Translations under genes and position numbers: made by a program
Shown: positions 34,114-45,952 of the stretch, in pieces
Position numbering within the stretch: position 1 is the first letter of the stretch
Layout: each line of letters starts with the position of its first letter
NCBI GenBank assembly: GCA_027559495.1
Contig: JAMXSV010000010.1
Location: 2,294,001 to 2,358,000, forward strand
Reading direction: 5' to 3'
DNA from: Aurifilum marmelostoma
Taxonomy: Eukaryota; Ascomycota; Sordariomycetes; Diaporthales; Cryphonectriaceae
Length of the DNA: 64,000 nucleotides
Notes under the pieces: model-generated
Databases searched by the model: none
The model's input: only the letters and a program-made list of their open reading frames with translations
Told to the model about the DNA's origin: nothing

Positions 34114-34528
34114 ATTTGCAAGAGCATGGTGACTATCGGTATGAGCCTGCATGCCAGGGGAGATGACGATAGCTCTTACCTACAGCAGTTTGCCCCAAAA
34201 GTCAGGGCCAATGGCGAGGAGTGGTGGCTTCCCTGATTGACGATTAATAGTTGCCTCATAATTCATCCTCACTGAGTGATCTTGGGAAGTTGTGAGTGCG
34301 AGGCGAACGTAATTGTTTTTCAGAGTTTGTAGACTTAAGACACGGGAGCTTTCTTCTGTTGACACTCAAATATCTCAACAATAACATCAACAGTGACAAC
34401 CAGTCAATCGTTGAACGTTCATCACACTGGTTAACATTCTTTTAAACTCTATTAACGTCGATACATCTCCCAAGTAAACCCTTCTTTCTTTATCCTCACT
34501 TTCCCTTTTTTTTTCTCCCCCTGGCCAA
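34114..34528. other. intergenic, P450 promoter
   Basis: 415 bases between the orphan gene and the P450. Ends with a CT-rich leader (about 34481-34521) just before the ATG. No other feature. Confidence 0.6.
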
Positions 34529-36362
34529 ATGGCGCTCGCTACCCTGTGGGACAGCATAACCTGCCCAGCCACAATCATTCCTCAGCAAGAGTCCAGCATG
34601 AAAACACCAACACCTCAAACGGAATACAATGGAGACCTTGACTTGATACAGACGAGGAGCTCGGCTCCTTCGGCTTGGTTCACTGAGCCCATGGACCACT
34701 TCACTTTGCAAGCTATGGCCATAGGGATCGTCGCCATCTTCGTGTGCTCACTTTTCGTCGTCTGTGTCAACAAGGTTCGAAACATCCACGACATCTTGGA
34801 CTATGTGCGTCTCGAGAACGCCAAGCCAGCAAGACTCCTTCCGAACCAGGGCATCTTCGGCTCTAGATATTGGAGGACTCTCGCAAAGGCCAGAGAACAG
34901 GGCCGGGACCAGGAGCTGGTTCGACGGAACTTCGAAATGGCCGGAGATACATTTACCGTCATGGGCTTCAAGCATGACGTTATTTACACTGTCGACAAAG
35001 AGAACGTGAAAGCTATCCTGAGAGACGTGGACAAGTTTGGCATGGCCCCACGCAAGGCTGGTGGCTGGTTCGCTTCATGGGCCCCGTGTCTGAAGGGAGG
35101 AATGATGATCTCAGATGGCAAGGAGTGGAAACAATGGCGCGAGACGGCCCATGACATGTTGCACAGGAAGTTCAAGGGGCACCTGACGAGTTTTGAACCC
35201 TTCGTCGCAAACTTTCTCGACAGGTTGCCCGGAGACGGCACTGTTCTGGACTTACAGGACCATCTGATCAATTTCACCAAGGACGCCATGATCGGCTTCC
35301 TCTTGGGACTCAACGTGGACACTTCGAGGAATGACTGGGACTCGATGCGGAAAGCTGCCAATTACTGTTCTGAAGTCATCCATCGGCGTTCCCGTCGGAC
35401 TTTTTTGCAGAAGTGTCTAATCTGGAATTTGGCCTAGGAACAATTCTGGTTCAGCAGAGCTTCAAGGAAGGTTCATAATGTTATCGACAGGCGAGTTGCT
35501 GCAATCCTCAGATTCTACCAGTCAGCAATAGCAAGCAGAGCCGGCGTACCGTGGTATGACTGCATAAATCGCTTTGGTACCTTACTCAATCTCCTTAGGT
35601 GCTCGGGCGATAATCCAACCGTGGCTCGATGGGGAATCGTCGAGTTCATAGGCGCCGGGACCGATACCACAGCCAGCTTATTGATACATGCACTGTACCT
35701 ACTGAGTCGGTCTCCCGGGGACTGGGAGTTCCTTCAACACGAGGTCTGGGAGTTGAAGGGAAGACTGCCGACGGAACTGGACCTGGACAATATGGAGTTT
35801 CTGAACGCGGTAATAAAGGAGGGTGAGTAAACAGCGGTAAGCTCCTGGGCACTCACCGAGAAGATACGCTGACTACTGCTGTCGTGATTAATTAGCTCTA
35901 AGACTCCATGCTCCAACGAGCAGCGTTACCCGATTTGCTTTACAGAACACCACACTTCCCACAGGCGGCGGTCCACAAGGCAAGAACAAGCTCTTGGTCC
36001 ACAAAGGCGCCCTCGTTTCCATTCCCCTGGACGTGCTCCACAGGGACAAGCGTATCTGGGGCGACGACGCCGACAAGTTCGACCCAGACCGTTGGGACAT
36101 GATGGAACTGAATGACGCGCATTTGATGCCCTCCCTCAACTATATGCCATTCTCGTACGGTCGCAGGCGTTGCCCGGGTCAAAAGTATGCACTGCTCCAA
36201 GCGCGATACTTTCTGGTCCGCTTCTGTCAGAAGTTTTCGTTCATCCGCTCGCGAGATCCAGAGGAGTACAGCGGCGTCACTCGACTGGGCACAAGAATCC
36301 GAACAGGTCTGAAATTAAGTCTGTACGAATGGAAGGAAGAGGATTTTGAGGATCTGGATTGA
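34529..36362 (+). pseudogene. cytochrome P450 (CYP52/CYP63-like) interrupted by one in-frame UAG
   Basis: Two exons, 34529-35822 and 35896-36362 (donor GTGAGT, acceptor TTAG), 587 codons. A membrane anchor near residues 55-80 (LQAMAIGIVAIFVCSLFVVC) precedes DTFTVMGFKHDVIYTVDKEN. Diagnostic motifs: I-helix FIGAGTDTTASLL (373-385), ExxR in KEALRLHAP (Glu431, Arg434), FDPDRWD, and heme loop FSYGRRRCPGQ with Cys524. This pattern matches fungal CYP52/CYP63/CYP539-like monooxygenases that hydroxylate alkanes, fatty acids or similar lipids at the ER. Codon 303 (35435-35437) is UAG, in WNLA-stop-EQFWFSRASR, with the same frame continuing 900 bases through all catalytic motifs. The lost residue may be Trp or Gln. 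A 42-base in-frame intron (35413-35454) is a weak alternative. Start may be a later Met (34600 or 34692). Confidence 0.88.
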
Positions 36363-36941
36363 GGATTGGAATGCCAATGGCCCAGGGGTCGAGGAAACGT
36401 GATTTTGTTAATACGGTCTAGGAATCAGGCCCTCAACGCGCATCATAGCTGTTGTCAGATTATTATATGCCATTACGAGGCAGAGCGATAATTATATCAA
36501 TGGGGCTTGGAATAGCGATAGAGATACATATTACTTAATGCAAATATCGTGAAAACAATGCTCTGATCATAGCAAGTCGTGCTACAATCACTTTCTAAGA
36601 ACATGATTCGACCGCCCAGGTTCCGGATCACTCAGGAGGCTCAATTCTCCACCAGAAACCACGAGGATCTCTATATTAACCTTGGTATCGGCATTCGGGG
36701 CGCCGTATCAAGGAGCATTCGATTTCTCCCAATCCTGGAAGAGTAAGCGCTGCATCATTAAGACCTTGCGCGGACTTTTCAGGCTGTTCGCCTCGTATTG
36801 GACGAACTGCACACATATTCAAGTTGTGATGACATTGTATAATGGTAGATCCTGAAACCAGGCTGTTGATACCGAGGTATGATGAGTCTGCGAATTCTCT
36901 CCCCCAACTGCCTCCCACTCGAGTGGTCCGACCATCACCGG
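36363..36941. other. intergenic, convergent 3' ends
   Basis: 3' flanks of the P450 (+) and FSH1 (-) genes; no feature recognised. Confidence 0.6.
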
Positions 36942-37595
36942 TCAGGCTGGTGCATGCTGGCTCACAAACTCGACGATCTTCTTGTTCAGTCCGTTATCCA
37001 TGGGCATGTGGTGACCCTCCTGCGAGCGAATAACCACCGGGTCCTTGAAGCACTTGACAATGATCTCGCCCTGGTTGTGCCACTCGTCCTTCTCCGCGAT
37101 CAAGTGCAGGCTTGGGATGGTGATGCTCTCCGTGGCTGGGACCCCAGGCTCGCCCGGCTGTCTCTTGCCTCTGAACGGCGACGTGCAGCAGACCAGCACG
37201 AAGAACTTGAGCGCGTCGTCTGGCTCGTTCTCCTGCAGCCACCTGACCAGGTGCATGCCGACCTTGGCGCCCTGGGAGAAGGCGATGATGCCGACAAAGG
37301 GGCCCTGCTTGTGGTAGATGTCGACCAGCTTGGGCAGGTCGGCCCACTCCTCGTGCTCGACCTCGTGGTTGTCGTTCCACTCCTCGTTGCCCTTGCCATC
37401 CCAGATCCACTGGGCGAAGTCGGAGCCCTCGAAGAAGGGGAGCATGCCTGGGCCTGCGCCGCAGTCGATGATGCCCTTGGGGGTGACGAGGTCGTATTTC
37501 CTGTCGATGAGGATGTTGAGCTTGCGGGACTGGAACTGGTGGATGTCGGGGTTGGTGCCGCCTCCGTGGAGGCAGAGGATCTTGGGTTTGCCCAT
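36942..37595 (-). CDS. FSH1-family serine hydrolase
   Basis: Single exon, 217 aa, Met at 37593-37595. It begins MGKPKILCLHGGGTNPDIHQ, the usual FSH1 start with the oxyanion-loop HGGGTN. The nucleophile elbow is GIIAFSQGAKVGMHLVRWL with Ser107. Asp170 in LIAEKDEW and His195/196 in QEGHHMP complete the triad. FSH1 proteins are small cytosolic alpha/beta hydrolases; relatives include LovG and CitA, which release or process polyketides. A link with the neighbouring P450 is possible but unsupported beyond adjacency (converging ends). A long frame on the opposite strand (36879-37643) is only a shadow of this gene's biased codons. Confidence 0.93.
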   Translation of the reverse strand: MGKPKILCLHGGGTNPDIHQFQSRKLNILIDRKYDLVTPKGIIDCGAGPGMLPFFEGSDFAQWIWDGKGNEEWNDNHEVEHEEWADLPKLVDIYHKQGPFVGIIAFSQGAKVGMHLVRWLQENEPDDALKFFVLVCCTSPFRGKRQPGEPGVPATESITIPSLHLIAEKDEWHNQGEIIVKCFKDPVVIRSQEGHHMPMDNGLNKKIVEFVSQHAPA

Positions 37596-39170
37596 AGTGT
37601 TGTGTTGTTGGAGTGTGGTTGGTTTGTGCTGTGCGACAAGTGACTCGGAAGATTCGGTGAATTCGAGTATTGAATTATTATTTTTTTTAAAAAGAAAATG
37701 GTATTTATGCGGTCGAGTGTGCGGGGGAGGGGTCGAAGAGAACAGAGCAATGGTTGGACCTGGGCTGCGCGTGATGGCACGAGGTGATATTGTATCAGTC
37801 AAGCCCTTTTTCTGTTGTTCTATGGCGGATGCTCCTCGGAGGCCGAAATCAGTCCAGCATTGGCTACAGCTGTAGCCTCTGAGGCGGCCTCTTTTATTTA
37901 CATCCCCGATACAACGGGTTACATCTCACAATGTCGGGCGCGCCAGTTGCGCTTCACCTAAAGCACCGTCCTAATCGGGAACACAATGTAATTAAATCCA
38001 AAATTAGATTGAGGTCAGGTGTGTGTGTGGCACGTCGGGTCAAAGAAGTGGAGCACTGCAGAGCCGGGAAATATTCCTCGACCACGGGTGCACATGTCAT
38101 TGCTTGATGCTGAGTTGAAAGATCACAAAAGTGTGTTTATTTCATAAATCAGGCCTTTTGTTTTCAATGTGATGCCTTACTTTGAACTCTTGGTCATGTA
38201 TTCGCCATCTCACACAGGCTCATCTATCTATATTACCCTGTCGAGATGACCACAGGACAGGTTGGGCAAAACTACAGTACCGGCGAATTTGTTGCCAGAT
38301 TTTCCTCAATCATGCTCTTAGACCTATGATCTGAATTGAGTACCTGGGTTACTACGTAACAAACTCGTTTCAATCACTACAACTGCCCTTGATTACTCCT
38401 TTTCATGGGTATCTTAATTAAGTACTAAGCATTTAATATGGCATCAATGCATCATGGACAACGAGTCGAATGGCTGTCGAAGCCGGTCTCAGTCTGAAAT
38501 AAGGGCCTTCTGACTCAGGTGCTACTTATATGACACTACAACATTCTCGACCCGACACGGAGAGGGACTTCCTTCAGCTAAGCTTGTGCGGTTCTAATCA
38601 TTGGTCTGTGCGACCGATTTTTTTTCGAAGGGCAGTATGTGGTAATGCATACCTCGAACCTCAAGCTGTACAGTTGCAGAGATTTTTGGTGTGGCTGCAG
38701 GAGGTCTGGAGTGCCTACAAGACTCGTCTCTGCTACAGGGCTCTGTAATGTAGCTCCAAGCCCATAAGCTTAACCTTAAACACTGACCCCACGGCTCAAT
38801 ACTACGCTATAGTGTACTAAACACCACGTACCGAACGTTCTCCAGGGGAGTTCCGGCGGCAGAGAAAACGGTAGCCAAGTGACATCATGACTTGGTGCTC
38901 CTATTGCTCACATCCTAGCCTCTAGGGCTCTTACAGTAGTCAGAAGAAGAAGGATGATGCATGACGACGAGTCGTATGCAAAATGGTCCTGTAGAGGAGG
39001 ACCCGCATCACTTAAGTTCATGGCGTCACTGCATATCATTGGGCGCCCTCGCAAGATAATTCGCGTTGCCGATAATAAATCAGGAACGCCTCAGATTTTC
39101 AATTAAATCTAAATGGTTGTATGATAGATGCGAGAACCCCGTGGACGCCTTTGTACAAACACAACACAGC
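37596..39170. other. intergenic, divergent promoter (FSH1 / SNG1)
   Basis: 1.6 kb between divergent starts, AT-richer in the middle (37980-38460). The FSH1 leader has a T/A run at 37680-37696. No gene, RNA or repeat recognised. Confidence 0.55.
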
Positions 39171-40865
39171 ATGGCGGCTCTGAACGGGGGGACCGACAGC
39201 GATGCATCCGGGGGCCCAGACCAGGATTCTGACCGGTCCCCCGGGTTCGATCGCTTCAAGGAGCAGCAGCCTCATCACTCGGTTGGCTTCTGGCACCACC
39301 ATATGGACAAAGTACGGAGGCATGTAATTTTATTATGGATAAGGACTGGTGAGTTCTGCCGCGCTTCATCACCTTCTTCTCCACTGGATCCAGTTCTGAT
39401 GCAGACACATACTAATTAACATCAACTCACAGTCCTGGTTCTACTGGTTGCTATCATGGCGGTCTTGTCTCTATATTGGGGCGTGCTATTCAAGGTTGAC
39501 GTAAACTTGCGATCCATAGTGATCAACGTGGTGGATTTTGACGGCCAAGTCGCGCCGTACAATAATGTCCAGCCAGTTGTCGGCCCTGCTGTCACGAGCC
39601 TGACGCAGCAGCTGTTCGAATCCTCTAAGCCGTCTCTTGGATATACGACGGTACCTTCGTCCCAATACAATAATGACCCCCTTCAGGTCCGGGAAGCTGT
39701 GTATAGATGGGACGCATGGGCTGCGATCGTTGTGAATCCCAACGCCACAGCTCTTTTACAACAGGCGGTCGCGACCGGCAACTCCTCTTACGATCCCAAT
39801 GGGGCCGTCCAGATCATTATCCAGACAGCACGGGACTCAACCACAGTGCAGAGCGATATCCTTCCCTACCTCGTCCAATTCATGGACGAGTTCGCTGCCA
39901 TGTTCGGACCCATGTGGGGGCAGAGCATGATGTCGAACAACAGCCTGACGCGAGAGAACTTGGCGAGTGCCTCAGCGGCTGTGAACCCAGGCGTATCTCC
40001 CCTCCTCTACGACCTGCGACCTTTTCAACCAGCTGCGGCAACGCCTACCGTTAGCATTGGTCTAATTTACCTCATCATCATGGCTTTTTTCTCCTTCTCC
40101 TTCTTTTTGCCTATTCACATGGTAAGCTTCTAAAAGAGCATCAAGATCAACATCGACCTGTGGTGACTGACATGCACGCCCCATCAGAAATACATTCAGC
40201 CGCAAGGCCATCCACCTTTACACTTTTGGCAACTCATCGTCTGGCGCTGGCTCGCCACCATCGCAGCATACTGCTTCATCAGCCTCGGCTACTCTCTCAT
40301 CTCTCTCGCCTTCCAGATCCCCTTCACGGAACCACCGGCAAGCCACGTCTACTCCCCTCCACCGTCAGGGGCAACAGCATACGGCCACGCCACCTTCCTC
40401 GTGTACTGGCTGGTCAACTACCTAGGCATGATCGCCCTCGGCCTGGCATGCGAGAACGTCGCAATGATTGTCGGTCAGCCGTGGGTCGCCCTGTGGCTCA
40501 TCTTCTGGGTCATCTCAAACGTCTCGACGTCCTTCTACAGCCTCGACCTCGCCCCAGGCTTCTACAGATGGGGTTATGCCTGGCCGCTCCACAACATTGT
40601 CGAGGCTAGTCGTCAGCTGCTATTCGATCTGCACTCCAAGATTGGTCTCAATGTGGGCATCCTATGTGCGTGGGCGGCTATCAACACGGTCTTGTTTCCC
40701 TTTTGCTGTTACTTTATGCGCTGGAAGGGCGAGCGGGAGAAGAGGCAGGCCGAGATGGACAAAGACCGCTATGTGGTCGAAACGGAGGACGGGGAGAAAG
40801 AACTCCGAAAGGAACAAGGGGAAAAGCCGCCAATTCGGAAACGAGGGTTCCTGAGGGGGGTGTAG
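39171..40865 (+). CDS. SNG1/DUF3533-family membrane protein (nitrosoguanidine-resistance type)
   Basis: Three exons: 39171-39348, 39433-40121 and 40188-40865, giving 514 aa. Start chosen at MAALNGGTDSD; the frame is open further upstream. After a polar N-terminus the first helix is VLVLLVAIMAVLSLYWGVLF, followed by RSIVINVVDFDGQVAPYNNV and a large extracellular loop with GPAVTSLTQQL and AWAAIVVNPNATALLQQAV. Later come five or so helices (IGLIYLIIMAFFSFSFFLPI, YWLVNYLGMIALGLACENVA, ALWLIFWVISNVSTSFY) and YAWPLHNIVEASRQLLFDLH. The charged tail is Lys/Glu-rich. Yeast Sng1 confers nitrosoguanidine and drug resistance and affects membrane lipid asymmetry; the fold relates to ABC-2/YhgE-type proteins. 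Confidence 0.9.
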
Positions 40866-41226
40866 GGCAGGAAGCAAGGGATCCATATTAGAGTTAAGAC
40901 ACCTCTCATGAAGGGTTTCAGGACTTCATCATGGAACATGCTATCCAGTCAGGAGCGAGGCTGGCGGTGTAATACGAATGGAGCAACTCCAGGTATCGGT
41001 CTCATGCAAGAAAGGATCGCCAAAGGCACTATAATCTTCAACATTCTCAACTAGATCCAGCTAGAAGTTTAATCAGTTAGATATGCATGGGGTATGTGAA
41101 CACAGGCATGAGAAACATCATTTTGAAAGTGGAACCCCTTGGGGGCCCAAGACTTTTTGAAAGAGCCGTTGACTGCAGAACAAATTGTAATTTTTTCCTT
41201 TCCGGCTTCTCGAGAATATTGAACGC
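40866..41226. other. intergenic, convergent 3' ends
   Basis: 360 bases of 3' flanks of the SNG1-like (+) and sugar transporter (-) genes; nothing else seen. Confidence 0.6.
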
Positions 41227-43039
41227 TTATCGTCGCCGCCTCTCAGAATAGTATCTCCGGGCCGCATTCCCTCGCTGTGGCATGTACGCGTCATAGTGGA
41301 CGTCCTCATCGTATTCGCCGTGTATGCCCTTTGCGATTTCATGAAGATCGATATGCGCCACGGCATCGTTGCCGTCGAATATACGAGCAATTTCCTCCAA
41401 TGTCGGTCCTTTGGTCTCGGGGTAGAAGAACCAGACAAATATAAATTCTACCACATCCCACGATGTGTAGAACAGCATAAAGTACCAGTGCTTCGGAAAG
41501 CTGTCCCAGGCAATCTTGTTTGTTTGACTAATAGTACAATTTGTTAGTGATGATTCCAGAGATCAAAACACTGGACGGCAGAGTGACACTTACTTTCCCA
41601 CCGCGAGGACGGCCTGGACGGTGATGTTCATGATCATCATGCCTTTGGCACGCAGGTGGAAGGGCAGGACCTCTAGGGCATACGCGACCAGGAGACCGGA
41701 GAATCCGATGTCATAGAAGATTCCAAAGATCCAGATGAAGAACATCTGGCCATAGCCACTTTGGACATTGGTCAGGTTAGAACTCTCGTACACGGCGCCC
41801 GTGGCGGTCCAGCAGGCAAAAGAGACGACCATTCCAGCTGTGGATATCAGAAATAGTGGACGGCGTCCGAAGCGGTCGACATTCAGGGCGGCGGCGATGG
41901 TGACGATCAAGTCAAGAATGGTCTTGCCCGTGGAGATGGCCAGTTTCTGGTTCTGATGCGTTATGCCCGCACCCTCGTAGATGGTGTTCATGTAGTTCGA
42001 GAACAGAGCGTTACCGGAATATTGCGAGATGATTCCCAAAGAGACGATGATTGCCAGCCGCCATCTGTTTCCTTTCGTCCGGAAGAAGTCGAGGTACGAG
42101 GTTGCTCTGTCGGTATCCCGGTCCATCTGAATCGTCTGCTTTATCTCGAGATACTCGAATTGCACAATGGCATCGTGTACATTTCCACCAGAATGGTATT
42201 TGGACAACACTAGCAAAGCTTCGTCGTTTCGATCTTTGTTGACGAGGTATCGTGGTGACTCGGGCAGCCACCAGATGAACACCAACTGTACCACGGATGG
42301 GACGACCTGAATCAGCGTGATGGATCGCCATGACCAGTCGTTTGTGATGTACATGGTGCCCCATCCGATCGAGGAGACAACTGGGGCTCTGTCAGTGCAT
42401 GTGCTGGGGTAATGCGGGTTTGCGGGCGATGAAACTCACGTAAGGCACCAAAATTCCATAAACAGTTGTAGATGGCTGTGACAGGACCACGGTGTTGCGG
42501 GTGACATATTTCGGTCAGCAGCAAAGGCGAGGCCATTTGAGACAGCGAATTGCCGAATCCCAGGGCGAAACGACCGCAGATGTAGACTGCAGTCTGGTCA
42601 GTAACCATTTTCCTACAATAATCAGATCATGACATATACCTGCATAACCGTTGCAGAAGGCCGTCATGCATCCTCCCGAGACCATGAATATGCATCCAAG
42701 GGTGATTGCAACCTTGCGCCCGAAATGATCCGCTACGTAAGGCGTGATGAAGAAAGAAACAATCGATCCGATGTTGAACATGTTGACCAGGACACCAAGC
42801 TTGTTATTGTCTGCAATGGCATCTCCGAAGAATTCCTGCCATAGCTGAAGCTGCTGTGACGTGTTGATCAAGCTACCGTCGTATCCAGTCGTGCTAGAAG
42901 CGATCATGAGGACGAGTGACATGGCATACAACTTCCTGAGGTGAGGCTCTCTGTACCAGGTCACCTTCTCAAACCGTGGACCCTCGGCCTGAGCCATGTC
43001 GACTTGAGCCTGGACTTTTCGTCCAGCGAGTCTGGGCAT
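41227..43039 (-). CDS. MFS sugar porter (lactose/hexose permease-like)
   Basis: Four exons: 42640-43039, 42440-42586, 41594-42380 and 41227-41527; phases close to 544 aa. Start MPRLAGRKVQAQ; a Met at 43130-43132 is an alternative. Motifs: MIASSTTGYDGSLINTSQQL (TM1), VADHFGRKVAITLGCIFM, YICGRFALGFGNSLSQMASP, WWLPESPRYLVNKDRNDEAL (PESPR), NVDRFGRRPLFLISTAGMVV and FFYPETKGPTLEEIARIFDG (PETKG). These are all sugar-porter signatures; the order and the Asn/Gln-rich TM7 region fit fungal lactose-permease or maltose-type carriers that import sugars with protons. The same family as the interrupted transporter at 30-32 kb but clearly different in sequence and free of internal stops. Confidence 0.94.
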
Positions 43040-45609
43040 TGCGACCTTGCGAAGAGATCTTTTGTTGTCAATGAGAATCGATCTTTGGCAGTGGTAGCAG
43101 GGCCTGAGTGCATCGCCAGGCTGACGAGACAAAATGGCAAAACAGTCAGAAGAGGAGAACCATGGAAGGTTTACATCTCATCTGAGCCGGTCATCGATGC
43201 TATATCTGAGTCTAGTATTGTCATAAGGAATTTTCAAACCCCCCTCCCCCTCTTCCTCCGCCGGGATCAATCAAATACAGTTATGCCGCGGAAAAGCAAC
43301 ACGCAAGCCCACATCAATATGCAAACCGCGACTCCATTGGCGACTAAACTGTGGTGGTGTGTGGCCAAAACTTTCCAGTGGCCGGGCAACTACTGGGGAT
43401 TCCAGACCAGTCCCAATGGATCCAGGGGCCTCTGCTAGAGCCTATGCGGGTGTCTATGGGGTCACGTCTCCGATGGGGTATAACCTTGTGAAAGTCGTGG
43501 ATAAATTCCCGGTTAGACGGGAGGTCTGCACCGTCTATGGCTGACGTTGTTCGATAGAGCAGGGTCTTTGAAAATATTGGCTTGGCGGCATCATCCTCTT
43601 TTTGAAACTCAGTGCTGACGGGCTTAAGTTTTCTCTTCAGGGGAGGGTGGCACAGCGCTCTTAGGCTCCTTTAAATCCACTCCTTATCCCCCCCTCTCGA
43701 TGCTGTCCTTCGCAGACTACGATGCGGGATGGACCGTTCTTTGCCAAGCGGCTGGAGTCCCGTTTGCCTCCTTGCCCGTCAAGTTGGGATGTGTTTTCCC
43801 CGCATTGTTCCCACAGGATCCTCTAGAGGATGCTGAAGCAGCCTTGCTCCAGGTTGGGAAACTCGGTCAGGTAGACTCCGGGGTTTTGCCGCACGTGGAG
43901 CTACCTCCGCATCATGCGTTCCACACATGGGAGCCTTTGGATGTTCATTGAGGGAGAAACCCCAAATAGGTTATCATATGATGGCATTTAGCACCTGAAG
44001 TAGAAATCCATTATATCTTTCTTCCGACGTAGACGGCCGATCAGCAGGGACTCCGGCGTCCAGACGGAGAACGGTGCAAGGTGCAGTCTCCGGACGAAGC
44101 GATCGTGTGATCAGTCACACCTCCTAAAGCTATAGCATGAAGGCAGATCTATATGGGCTTTTACCCGGAGTATCATCTTCTCCCATCAAAAGGCGTGAGT
44201 TAGAAAACAGCACTTTTCGAATCGCGGTCCTTTCTCCTAACCGGGCACCAACAAATGTATAGCAGGTGCGTCAGCATTCAGAGGAATACAGCCCATGCAA
44301 GGGACCAAGGAACCAACAAACTATCGTTTATTACACCCCTTCCCCTTGAAGGCTGAAACGTCAGCGTTGCCCGCAATGTGCCCCGAGCTAGTTCAGAAAG
44401 TCAAATGGGCTGGATGTCTGCTCACAGCCACCTAGGATGAGGCGTGGCGTCCAGTAGCTCAGAAGGTGGCGCGTCAATATCGACGATTACCTATATCGCT
44501 GCGTGATATATGGTGGTCAGAAGACGTTGATGAGTGGCGTATAACTCGAACCGAGGGAGGGGTGACAGGCCTCTTGGCTCGCTTCAGCTTTGACGCCACC
44601 CTGCACTGCATGTCTGGTCAATATAGTCTCTTTCACAACTACTGGAGTTCATGCGAAGACATGCGAGTCTCTAAAATCATCCAATAAAGTTTAAATCTGA
44701 CGACACCGATGGGTATTCTTTTTGTGCTGGTAATCAAGCAGTACACCATGCTATCGTTTAACATCTCTGCCGGCGCACAATTACGCCCAGAACAGTGAAG
44801 CTGATCAAATACTTTATATCAACCGGTGAAGGAGTCCGTATAACCGCTTAAAGCAATGTGCTCCCACATAGGCACCACCTAGGGTGCATGCTAAGTGTTC
44901 CGTACATAAGTCTGCTTGGATTGTTCTGAGACAGTGCATATTGGCACTGTCTGTCAGGATTTGATGGTGAAAAGAGTTTGAAAATCAAGACTTCTGAACA
45001 CCCAGAAGATTCCTGTCAACGTTCAGTAACAAATAAGAACCCGCAAGGTAATGAATTAATCAAATCCCGTGGAAGCCTATAAGGTATAATTCAACATACT
45101 TCGAAATCGCATCTGAGGTGTCTCGTAATGGTCTCGTAACCACTTATGAATGAGCAACGCCCACATCTAAATACTTTGGAGCCAAGAGGCTGATGCAATG
45201 AGAGCGAGTGATCTAGACCTCAGGTGCTTCTCCGGGGGAAGGGGGTGGAGGACAAATACGAAGTCTTGTGATGGACAAATTCTGCACATTTCTTGAGATT
45301 CTGTTCCCAGCGACATATTTTGGCATTCATTCAAGGCAGCTGAGACGCATATACAAATAACTTCTCAACCCAATGTGAGTAAGTAAGCACCCGAGCGCTT
45401 ACTTTCTACATTCGTGTTGAAGGTAATCATTACAAGTTCGAGATCTCCTCCCGAATGAGAAATAAAAGTGATCAAAATTGAGAGCCTCCTTCACCGCCCA
45501 TTTCCTGCATCCGCTCTCCTCCACGCAAGCCGAAGCCCATCGTGAAAGCCAGGAAGATTGCTACTCTTCGCATCACCTGGCTGTCCATATCTGAATTGCT
45601 TAGGCCCTC
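43040..45609. other. 2.6 kb gene-free stretch
   Basis: Left part is the sugar-transporter promoter. The rest has no gene that I can support; ORFs at 42941-43438, 43700-43951 and 44466-44687 lack protein-like features. A short imperfect hairpin is at 44929-44952. Composition is ordinary, not RIP-like. Confidence 0.5.
44929..44952. repeat. short inverted repeat AGACAGTGC / GCACTGTCT
   Basis: Perfect 9-base arms with a 6-base loop; the arms extend imperfectly outward (CTGA / TCAG) with a 2-base offset. No terminator or RNA context seen. Confidence 0.4.
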
Positions 45610-45952
45610 TCAAGAGCAGCCCGAGCAATCCTCGCTCTGGACGCGAGTTTCGCACGCGCTGGAGCACACCAGGCACGCGTTCGGGTTGGTGGTGTCGCAC
45701 GTGCACTCGAGCGCACACTCGGCCTCACCTCGCTCGACGCAAGTGAAGTAGTCACCGCCGTAGATACAGTTGTCCTGCCTGGCGGCGATGTCGGAGCCGA
45801 GTCCATTGCCGTTGGGAAGGGCTGCGGACACAACAGCCAGGGCGGCAAGGACGAGGATGTTCTGATTGAGTAGTCAGTCACTCTGCTTGAACATGAGGCT
45901 GGACTGGATATCTGTGAAGGAGTTTGTCTAGCTTTACCTTGGAGTAATGCAT
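45610..45952 (-). CDS. small secreted cysteine-rich protein
   Basis: Two exons, 45938-45952 (MHYSK) and 45610-45861, with an intron GTAAAG...TCAG placed in the signal peptide; 88 aa. Signal peptide MHYSKNILVLAALAVVSAAL, then a short linker (PNGNGLGSDIAARQ) and a mature part of about 55 residues with ten cysteines. Spacing includes NCIYGGDYFTC, CALECTCDTTNPNAC and CLVCSSACETRV, ending EDCSGCS. Ten Cys would give five disulfides. Such proteins include candidate effectors, antifungal peptides and hydrophobin-like molecules; the hydrophobin CC spacing is absent. I do not recognise the family. It is the last gene before the RIP-mutated repeat block, a setting typical of fast-evolving secreted proteins. 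Confidence 0.85.

Noticed and set aside
35413..35454. 42-base intron that would remove the P450 UAG in frame
   Set aside because: Too short for this genome's introns, branch-like CTAAT only a few bases from the donor, and it would delete conserved-looking residues before RASRKVH. Kept as a test in the finding.
36879..37643. 254-codon plus ORF
   Set aside because: Exactly opposite the FSH1 gene and explained by its GC-rich codon bias.
44452..44560. TAGCTCAGAAGG matching a tRNA A box
   Set aside because: No B box on the same strand at the right distance (the nearby GGTTCGA is on the minus strand) and no cloverleaf can be drawn.
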